A stretch of 6,103 nucleotides of DNA. Source: Bacteroidota bacterium. Lineage in GTDB: Bacteria; Bacteroidota; Bacteroidia; B-17B0; Aurantibacillaceae. Under the pieces are notes generated by a model. That model worked only from the letters and a program-made list of their open reading frames with translations, had not been told where the DNA came from and searched no databases. The stretch spans positions 1 through 6,103 of the forward strand of contig JANYBY010000070.1 of assembly GCA_025360565.1 (NCBI GenBank), given 5' to 3'. Shown here piece by piece: positions 1 to 4,858 of this stretch (positions are counted from its first letter, which is position 1; the number at the start of each line of letters is the position of its first letter). Position numbers and translations under genes: made by a program.

Positions 1-171
1 TGGGGTAATAAAGTTTACGAAACCGACAGCTCAACAGGGAACATTGCCTGGGATGGAAAAAACCCTCAAGGTAAAGAGTGTCCTTCGGGCGTGTATTTTT
101 ACACCATTAAAGCATCGGGTAAAGACGGAACCTCGTACAATACCAAAGGAAATGTAACCTTGTTCAAATAA
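1..171 (+). CDS. Partial C-terminus of a type IX secreted protein with a type B (CHU_C-like) sorting domain
   Basis: Only the last 56 codons are present; the frame is open from base 1 to TAA at 169-171, and the N-terminus lies outside the window. The peptide begins WGNKVYETDSS, continues with AWDGKNPQGKECPSGVYFY, and ends GNVTLFK. The order WG.KVYE, WDG....G, SGVYFY.I, then a G.VTL(F/I) ending is the pattern of the gliding-motility-associated C-terminal domain (CHU_C, type B sorting signal). In the Bacteroidota this domain sends large adhesins and enzymes through the outer membrane by the type IX system. The catalytic or adhesive part of the protein is not visible, so its function cannot be given. 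The strong terminator 21 bases after the stop suggests it is the last gene of its transcript. I am confident of the domain type and have no information on the rest. Confidence 0.85.
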   Translation, partial: WGNKVYETDSSTGNIAWDGKNPQGKECPSGVYFYTIKASGKDGTSYNTKGNVTLFK

Positions 172-192
172 AAAATTAAAATTCTTTCTGTT

Positions 193-230
193 AAAATCCC
201 GTCTCGTACTAAACGAGGCGGGATTTTTTT
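193..230 (+). terminator. Intrinsic terminator after the secreted-protein gene
   Basis: The arms at 193-207 and 213-227 pair over 15 positions (14 Watson-Crick plus one G-T wobble at 202/218) around the 5-base loop ACTAA. The core is GC-rich and a run of seven T (224-230) follows. It begins 21 bases after the stop at 171 and separates that gene from sucC. The left side of the stem has an A run, so weak action in the other direction is possible. Confidence 0.9.
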
Positions 231-241
231 ATGCTTAAACT

Positions 242-270
242 TTTGAATTACAAATAAAACCTTAAATTTG
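242..270 (+). promoter_or_regulatory. Predicted Bacteroidota-type promoter of sucC
   Basis: TTTG at 242-245 and TAAATTTG at 263-270 are 17 bases apart. The second box matches the Bacteroidota primary sigma factor -7 consensus TAnnTTTG exactly, and the first matches the -33 TTG/TTTG element. The site lies just after the terminator and 17 bases before the sucC start codon, so the leader would be only about 10-13 bases long. No regulator binding site is evident. This is a consensus match only, with no start-site data. Confidence 0.65.
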
Positions 271-287
271 GGGCTATATATTTTAAC

Positions 288-1484
288 ATGAACATTCACG
301 AATATCAAGGAAAAGGGATCTTAAAAAGCTATGGTGTAGCCATTCAGGAAGGGATAGTAGTTGATACGCCCGAACAAGCAGTAGAAGCCGCCAAAGAGCT
401 AAAAGTAAAATATAACAGCGATTGGGTGGTTATTAAAGCCCAAATTCATGCCGGCGGAAGGGGAAAAGGAGGCGGGGTAAAACTTGCCAAAAACTTGGAA
501 GAGGTAAAAGAAAAAGCAACCAACATTCTTGGCATGATGCTGGTTACCCCACAAACAAGCGCTAAAGGAAAAAAAGTTAATAAGGTATTAGTTGCTCAGG
601 ATGTTTATTATCCGGGCGCTAATCCAACAAAAGAGTTTTACATGAGTGTTCTATTGGACAGATCCAAAGGACATAATACAATTATTTATTCAACCGAAGG
701 GGGAATGAATATTGAAGAGGTTGCCGAAAAAACACCGGATAAGATCTGGAAAGAAGAGATCGATCCGCGCGTTGGGTTACAAGGTTTTCAGGCACGTAAA
801 ATCGCGTTTAATCTTGGCCTAAGCGGCAATGGCTTTAAAGAAATGGTAAAATTTGTTACTTCTCTTTACAAAGCTTACGAAAGCATTGATGCTTCTTTAT
901 TTGAAATAAATCCGGTTTTAAAAACAAGCGATGATAAAATAATTGCGGTTGACAGCAAAGTTTCTTTTGATGACAACGCCTTGTTTCGTCACCCTGATTT
1001 TGCAGCCATGCGCGATCTTTCAGAAGAAGATCCAATTGATGTGGAAGCAAGAAACGCCGAATTAAATTATGTGAAATTAGATGGCAATGTTGGCTGTATG
1101 GTTAATGGTGCCGGATTGGCCATGGCAACCATGGATATTATAAAATTAAGCGGCGGCGAACCCGCAAACTTTTTAGATGTTGGCGGTACAGCAAATGCAG
1201 AAAGAGTTGAAAAAGCCTTCAGGATCATTTTAAGAGATACCAATGTTAAAGCTATTTTAGTGAATATTTTTGGCGGAATTGTGCGTTGCGACCGTGTTGC
1301 GCAAGGCATTGTAGATGCCTATAAAAACATGGGAACCATTCATGTACCCATTATTGTACGCCTGCAAGGCACTAATGCAGAGGCTGCTAAAAAGCTGATA
1401 GACGAGTCTGGACTTAAGGTTTATTCAGCGATCGAGTTTTCTGAAGCTGCCGGCTTGGTAAATAAATTATTAAAAGGTAATTAA
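288..1484 (+). CDS. sucC: Succinyl-CoA synthetase (ADP-forming) beta subunit
   Basis: This is the beta subunit of succinyl-CoA ligase, the cytoplasmic TCA-cycle enzyme that converts succinyl-CoA to succinate with formation of a nucleoside triphosphate. The 398 residues match the usual full length of about 390-400. The N-terminus MNIHEYQGKGILKSYGV is the family signature. An ATP-grasp region follows, with KAQIHAGGRGKGGGVK at 50-65, and EINP (206-209) and VDSK (221-224) hold the Asn and Asp that correspond to the Mg-nucleotide ligands of the E. coli enzyme. The C-terminal CoA-ligase domain shows VNGAGLAMATMDI (272-284), GGEPANFLDVGGTA (289-302) and LVNIFGGIVRCD (324-335). The start at 288 fits the conserved N-terminus. 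The alpha subunit gene sucD is not next to it; instead two envelope-protein genes follow closely. Whether it prefers ADP or GDP cannot be read from the sequence. Confidence 0.97.
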   Translation: MNIHEYQGKGILKSYGVAIQEGIVVDTPEQAVEAAKELKVKYNSDWVVIKAQIHAGGRGKGGGVKLAKNLEEVKEKATNILGMMLVTPQTSAKGKKVNKVLVAQDVYYPGANPTKEFYMSVLLDRSKGHNTIIYSTEGGMNIEEVAEKTPDKIWKEEIDPRVGLQGFQARKIAFNLGLSGNGFKEMVKFVTSLYKAYESIDASLFEINPVLKTSDDKIIAVDSKVSFDDNALFRHPDFAAMRDLSEEDPIDVEARNAELNYVKLDGNVGCMVNGAGLAMATMDIIKLSGGEPANFLDVGGTANAERVEKAFRIILRDTNVKAILVNIFGGIVRCDRVAQGIVDAYKNMGTIHVPIIVRLQGTNAEAAKKLIDESGLKVYSAIEFSEAAGLVNKLLKGN

Positions 1485-1504
1485 AAAAAACTTATATTTA
1501 TACT

Positions 1505-2398
1505 ATGAAGAAATCAACTTTATTATTCTTAACGTCCATTGCTGTATTCACATTCAGCGGTTGTGGCGATGGTGAAAAAACCGAGGAAGTAGAAAATACA
1601 GATACTGCAAAAACTACCGAGGTAAAAACCAATCCGGTTTCCGAGACCTTTTTTCAAGTTCCATCTCCCGGCGAAATGCTTACTTTTATTAAAATGGTTG
1701 GCGGTAAAAACAACAAAAACACTTCGTTTTTGAACCCTGCAAGCAACGAAAAAAATTATACCGATAATAAATCAAAGGCACTTAATTTTGGAATTTACAG
1801 CTGCGATCTTAGCTATTGCAGTATTTTTGAAATTGGTACCGAAGCTTTAAAATATTTTAAAGCAGTAAAAGTAATGGGCGATGCAATAGGCGTTTCTACT
1901 GCCATCAGGCCCGAAGTTTTAAAAAGATTGGAAAGCAATATTGGTTCGGCCGATTCATTAGCCGTAATAACCGATGATGTTTATTTCTCATCTTTTGAAA
2001 CATTAGAAGACAGTAAACAAGGCCCGACTTTAGCCTTGGTTGTTGCCGGCGGATGGTTAGAGAGTATTTTTATTGCCACTAACCTTGCAAAATACGAAGA
2101 GAAAAGCGCCATTATTGAACGTTTGGCCGATCAAAAATATACGCTTGAAAATTTGATTGAGTTTTTGAAAAAACACGAGGCAGACCCGAATGTAGCTGCA
2201 ATTAAAACTGACTTTGAAGGATTATTGGCAGAGTTTAATAAGATAAATGAAAAGGATGCGAATGCGAGTAAAGAAAAAGAGAAGGGGAAAGAAAAAATAC
2301 TTACAGGCGGCAAACAATTGGTAATGACTGAAGAGGTTTACAAAGGGATAGTGGAGAAAATTAAGACCATCCGTAATTCTTATACATTAACTAAATAA
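1505..2398 (+). CDS. Lipoprotein of a Bacteroidota family with unknown function
   Basis: The 297-residue product starts MKKSTLLFLTSIAVF and has a lipobox TFSGC, giving a predicted lipidated Cys20. An acidic, Thr-rich stretch (about 21-45) follows and probably acts as a flexible linker; the closely following charged residues (GDGEKTEE) could be a surface-export signal, which is inference. The folded part begins at FFQVPSPGEML (49-59). Landmarks include KALNFGIYSCDLSYCSIF (91-108), ALKYFKAVKVMGDAIG (114-129) and LVVAGGWLESIFIATN (178-193). The overall pattern, with a PSP motif, KALN.G.YS.DL.Y and a GGW.ES segment, resembles a family I have met in many Bacteroidota genomes, and I know of no function for it. 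A K/E-rich low-complexity segment lies at 256-264. The gene starts 20 bases after sucC with no clear promoter, so it is probably cotranscribed. The sequence gives no enzyme motif. Confidence 0.85.
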   Translation: MKKSTLLFLTSIAVFTFSGCGDGEKTEEVENTDTAKTTEVKTNPVSETFFQVPSPGEMLTFIKMVGGKNNKNTSFLNPASNEKNYTDNKSKALNFGIYSCDLSYCSIFEIGTEALKYFKAVKVMGDAIGVSTAIRPEVLKRLESNIGSADSLAVITDDVYFSSFETLEDSKQGPTLALVVAGGWLESIFIATNLAKYEEKSAIIERLADQKYTLENLIEFLKKHEADPNVAAIKTDFEGLLAEFNKINEKDANASKEKEKGKEKILTGGKQLVMTEEVYKGIVEKIKTIRNSYTLTK

Positions 2399-2409
2399 AA
2401 ATATTTAAT

Positions 2410-2895
2410 ATGAAATACGTTTTAACTATAATAATAACTGCTGTAATGAGTACCTCATTATTTTCGCAAGCGGGAGTTTGCGGGCAGTTCCATAAGAAAT
2501 TTTGTGTTTTAGAAAAAACCAAGAACGAAAAATGGCAATACAACGCGCAAAGCAAAAGCGGATTATTTAATCAGGGCATGACCTCTAAATTACGCTGTGT
2601 AATTTATAAGGGAATGGATTACCGCATTTCTGTTTGCTGCGAAACAGTATTAGGCGATAAAGTAAGTTACAAAATTTTGGATGCGCGTACAAGCGAAATG
2701 CTTTTTGATAACGCTACTGCAGAAGATGTTCAGGTATTTGAATTTCAAAGTGTAAGTACTCGCCAGTTAATTATTGAAGTAGTTGTGCCGCAAGGCGCTA
2801 CCGAAAAAGACAAACACAAAGCTGCAGATGCTGCTTGCGTTGGGCTTTTAATTGAGCATAAAATTACTGACAGAGCAGGTTTCTCTACGTACTAA
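2410..2895 (+). CDS. Small secreted protein with six cysteines, function unknown
   Basis: The 161-residue product has a classical signal peptide (MKYVLTIIITAVMSTSLFSQ, likely cut near residues 20-21). The mature protein of about 140 residues is predicted to be beta-rich. Cysteines lie at 24, 32, 63, 76, 77 and 143, an even number compatible with disulfides outside the cytoplasm. Recognisable stretches are KGMDYRISVCCE (67-78), YKILDARTSEMLFDN (87-101) and RQLIIEVVVPQG (118-129). The alternation around GMDYRI, a D...(E)LFDN turn and LIIEV suggests a beta-sandwich, and I recall similar unnamed proteins in other Bacteroidota; both points are inference. It starts 11 bases after the lipoprotein gene and is followed by a terminator, so it is the last gene of the sucC unit. 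No catalytic motif is visible. Confidence 0.82.
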   Translation: MKYVLTIIITAVMSTSLFSQAGVCGQFHKKFCVLEKTKNEKWQYNAQSKSGLFNQGMTSKLRCVIYKGMDYRISVCCETVLGDKVSYKILDARTSEMLFDNATAEDVQVFEFQSVSTRQLIIEVVVPQGATEKDKHKAADAACVGLLIEHKITDRAGFSTY

Positions 2896-2909
2896 AAATA
2901 ATTTTTTTC

Positions 2910-2943
2910 AAAAAACCCAGCCAAAAATTGGTTGGGTTTTTTT
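2910..2943 (+). terminator. Intrinsic terminator ending the sucC transcription unit
   Basis: The arms at 2910-2924 and 2928-2942 pair over 15 positions, with one G-T wobble (2920/2932) and the 3-base loop AAA. The GC core ACCCAGCC/GGTTGGGT is followed directly by a run of seven T (2937-2943), part of which also serves as the lower stem. It starts 15 bases after the stop at 2895 and ends 26 bases before the panB start. Confidence 0.88.
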
Positions 2944-2969
2944 ATGTTATCATATTTAATCAATTAATC

Positions 2970-3785
2970 ATGTCGGTTCATAAAGAGATAAGAAAGGTAA
3001 CTACCCATGTGCTGCTTGAAATGAAGCAACGGGGCGAAAAAATATCTATGCTTACCGCATATGATTATACTATGGCAAAAATTATCGACAGCTCGGGCAT
3101 TGATGTGGTGTTAGTTGGTGATAGCGCCAGTAACGTTATGGCGGGCCACGAAACAACATTGCCAATTACCCTCGACCAAATGATATACCATGCCAGCAGC
3201 GTTGTAAGGGCTATTGACAGGGCTTTGGTGGTGGTTGATCTGCCATTCGGTTCGTACCAGGCAAATTCTAAAGAAGCCTTAAACTCCGCCATTAGAACTA
3301 TGAAAGAAAGTGGCGCACACGCTATTAAATTAGAGGGTGGAAAAGAAGTAAAAGAAAGTATTGAACGTATTTTAACCGCGGGCATACCGGTAATGGGCCA
3401 TTTAGGATTAACCCCGCAAAGTATTTATAAATTTGGTACTTATGAGGTAAGGGCTAAAGAAGATGAAGAAGCGGATCGGTTGATGGAAGACGCTAAGTTA
3501 TTAGAACAATACGGTTGCTTTGCAATTGTACTCGAAAAAATTCCTGCTGCCTTGGCAACCCAAGTGGCAAAAAGTTTAACCATACCGGTTATTGGCATTG
3601 GCGCCGGCGGTGGGGTGGATGGGCAAGTGCTGGTTACACACGATATGCTGGGTATGACCCACGAATTCAGCCCGCGGTTTTTACGCCGCTATTTAAACTT
3701 ATACGAAAGCATGGGCAATGCCTTTAAACAATATATTGCCGATGTAAAAAGCAAAAGTTTTCCGAGTAAGAAGGAGCAGTATTAA
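2970..3785 (+). CDS. panB: 3-methyl-2-oxobutanoate hydroxymethyltransferase (ketopantoate hydroxymethyltransferase)
   Basis: This cytoplasmic enzyme adds a one-carbon unit from 5,10-methylenetetrahydrofolate to alpha-ketoisovalerate, giving ketopantoate on the way to pantothenate and CoA. Using the ATG at 2970 gives 271 residues, close to the usual 260-275. The frame stays open upstream to a TTG at 2928, but that codon lies in the loop-proximal arm of the preceding terminator and the extra 14 residues are not family-like. Motifs: ISMLTAYDYTMAK (25-37); LVGDS with Mg ligand Asp51 and GHETTLP (59-65); VVDLPFGSY with Asp90; KLEGG with Lys120; HLGLTPQS (144-151); VLEKIP with the presumed catalytic Glu189; and IGIGAG followed by DGQVLV near the end. 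All key residues of the (beta/alpha)8 barrel family are present. panC and panD are not adjacent. No clear promoter was found between 2944 and 2969. Confidence 0.96.
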   Translation: MSVHKEIRKVTTHVLLEMKQRGEKISMLTAYDYTMAKIIDSSGIDVVLVGDSASNVMAGHETTLPITLDQMIYHASSVVRAIDRALVVVDLPFGSYQANSKEALNSAIRTMKESGAHAIKLEGGKEVKESIERILTAGIPVMGHLGLTPQSIYKFGTYEVRAKEDEEADRLMEDAKLLEQYGCFAIVLEKIPAALATQVAKSLTIPVIGIGAGGGVDGQVLVTHDMLGMTHEFSPRFLRRYLNLYESMGNAFKQYIADVKSKSFPSKKEQY

Positions 3786-3823
3786 CGAAAGCCAATAGGC
3801 TGATAATTCCCGGAATAGAAAAT

Positions 3824-4570
3824 TTACTTTTTCCCTTCCTCCTTTTTCTCTTTCTCCTTAGGTATATTAGAAATTAACCAGGCCTTAATATCATTTAATT
3901 CCTTGCCATTAATAGAGTGGGGCATTTGGTATGTTTTAAACGTAACATTTTTCTTGGGGTTTTGTAAAAATTTATCTGCGGCTTCAGCTTCTTTTATATC
4001 TATCACATTATCCATATTGCCGTGAGCAATAAATATTTTTACGTTGCCTAATTTAGCGGCATCAAATTTTATTTTTTTTGTTTCGTCCAGCAATTTTCCG
4101 CTGAGGGCCATAATGCCTTTTATTTTATCGGGTTTGGATAAGGCAATATCGTAAGCCATAATAGAGCCCTGACTAAAACCCAAAATAAATACCTGAGTAC
4201 TGTCGGCTTTATAAGCTTTGCAGGCATTACTGATAAATGAAAAGATCTTGGCTTTACTTTCCTGAAGTTGTTTGTAATCCTGCATCATGCGTTTATCCGG
4301 TAAAATATCCAGTTTATACCAGCAGTAACCCTGACCCTGAGCCGTGTATGGCGCCCGCAGCGCGAAAGTTAAAAAACGTTCATCGAAAGATTTTGCGAGG
4401 CCAAACAGGTCTTCTTCGCTGCTGCCATAACCGTGTAATAGAATAATAACAGGGGTTTTATCCGATTTTTTTAAAGGCAGATTTTCTTTATAAACCAGCT
4501 CGGTGTTAACACTAACGGTTTGCGCATTGCCAATTGTTATCGCGAGGAGAAAGAGGAGGAGGGTTTTCAT
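3824..4570 (-). CDS. Exported alpha/beta hydrolase, phospholipase/carboxylesterase type
   Basis: The 248-residue product has a signal peptide (MKTLLLFLLAITIGNAQ, likely cut after Ala16), so it should act in the periplasm or outside. The rest is an alpha/beta hydrolase fold. The oxyanion-hole strand is VIILLHGYGSSEEDL (41-55). The nucleophile elbow GFSQGS has Ser133, the acid is Asp187 in AHGNMDNVID (182-191), and the base is His218 in QMPHS. The HGYG, R.PY and GFSQG set points to the Abhydrolase_2 group (carboxylesterase/lysophospholipase-like), which usually lacks a signal peptide; the exact substrate cannot be predicted. The C-terminus is Lys/Glu-rich (PKEKEKKEEGKK). It converges on panB with 38 bases between stops and no convincing terminator there. 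Upstream is the repeat block, and I saw no TAnnTTTG promoter, so readthrough from rnr is possible. Confidence 0.88.
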   Translation of the reverse strand: MKTLLLFLLAITIGNAQTVSVNTELVYKENLPLKKSDKTPVIILLHGYGSSEEDLFGLAKSFDERFLTFALRAPYTAQGQGYCWYKLDILPDKRMMQDYKQLQESKAKIFSFISNACKAYKADSTQVFILGFSQGSIMAYDIALSKPDKIKGIMALSGKLLDETKKIKFDAAKLGNVKIFIAHGNMDNVIDIKEAEAADKFLQNPKKNVTFKTYQMPHSINGKELNDIKAWLISNIPKEKEKKEEGKK

Positions 4571-4630
4571 TTTTTTGTTGTTTTTGTTCCGTGTTTATAG
4601 TTTCAAGTTTTTTGTTTCTGTGTCTGGATA

Positions 4631-4680
4631 CTCACATCGAGTCTCGTCCCGATAGCTATCGGGACCGCTCTACCCGACAG
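4631..4680 (-). repeat. Interspersed palindromic repeat, unit A
   Basis: The centre is a perfect 20-base palindrome, GTCCCGATAGCTATCGGGAC, at 4646-4665. Read on the - strand, the unit opens with TGTCGGGTAGAGCGG and closes with a TCGA foot (4637-4640). The 33 bases at 4647-4679 are repeated at 4823-4855 (unit D) with two mismatches, 176 bases apart and in the same orientation. Confidence 0.85.
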
Positions 4681-4687
4681 TCTTTGG

Positions 4688-4742
4688 TTGTCAGTTCGAG
4701 TAAATTTTTTGCCTATCTCTTGCAAAAAATTGTATCGAGAAC
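4688..4742 (+). repeat. Interspersed palindromic repeat, unit B
   Basis: Read on the + strand, the unit opens with TTGTCAGTTCGAGTA and closes with GTATCGAGAACC. The feet TCGA at 4696-4699 and 4735-4738 pair. A symmetrical 3-base GTA/GTA internal loop comes next, then a 10-base stem (AATTTTTTGC 4703-4712 with GCAAAAAATT 4722-4731) and a 9-base loop (4713-4721). It lies in inverted orientation to the other three units. Confidence 0.8.
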
Positions 4743-4756
4743 CAGCGGTTTCAGAA

Positions 4757-4806
4757 TTACTTCTCGATACGTTCCTCCTTCGTCGGAACTACTCGAAGTG
4801 ACATCA
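4757..4806 (-). repeat. Interspersed palindromic repeat, unit C
   Basis: Read on the - strand, the unit opens with TGATGTCACTTCGAGTA and closes with GTATCGAGAAGT, nearly the same ends as unit B. The TCGA feet (4764-4767 and 4793-4796) and the 3-base internal loop are kept. The stem is now the 5-base GTTCC/GGAAC (4771-4775 with 4785-4789), and the loop is again 9 bases. Confidence 0.8.
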
Positions 4807-4812
4807 CCTTTT

Positions 4813-4858
4813 GAACTTCTACTCCCGATAGCTATCGGGACCGCTCGACCTGACATCA
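4813..4858 (-). repeat. Interspersed palindromic repeat, unit D
   Basis: The 18-base perfect palindrome TCCCGATAGCTATCGGGA lies at 4823-4840. On the - strand the unit opens with TGATGTCAGGTCGAGCGG, starting directly after the rnr stop codon, and closes with GTAGAAGTTC, which looks like the end of unit C lacking its TCGA. It forms a hairpin in the rnr 3' UTR but has no T run, so it is not a classical terminator. Confidence 0.85.

Noticed and set aside
99..308. - strand frame of 69 codons over the terminator and sucC start
   Set aside because: It overlaps the terminator, the promoter and the start of sucC, has no family-like sequence, and is a shadow of the + strand features.
1455..1500. Possible internal promoter before the lipoprotein gene (TATATTTA at 1493-1500)
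   Set aside because: It lacks the final G of TAnnTTTG, and the nearest upstream TTG (1455-1457) is about 35 bases away, well outside the usual spacing.
3786..3823. Possible bidirectional terminator between panB and the hydrolase (AGCC AATA GGCT at 3790-3801)
   Set aside because: The stem is only 4 bases and is not followed by a T run. ATTCCCGGAAT at 3806-3816 has too small a loop to fold as a hairpin.
4571..4630. Promoter for the hydrolase on the - strand
   Set aside because: The A/T-rich stretch contains TTGAAACTATAAACA, but there is no TAnnTTTG box at a suitable distance from a TTG.
4631..4858. CRISPR array
   Set aside because: The repeated units are palindromic, of unequal spacing and mixed orientation, with no regular repeat-spacer pattern and no cas genes nearby.
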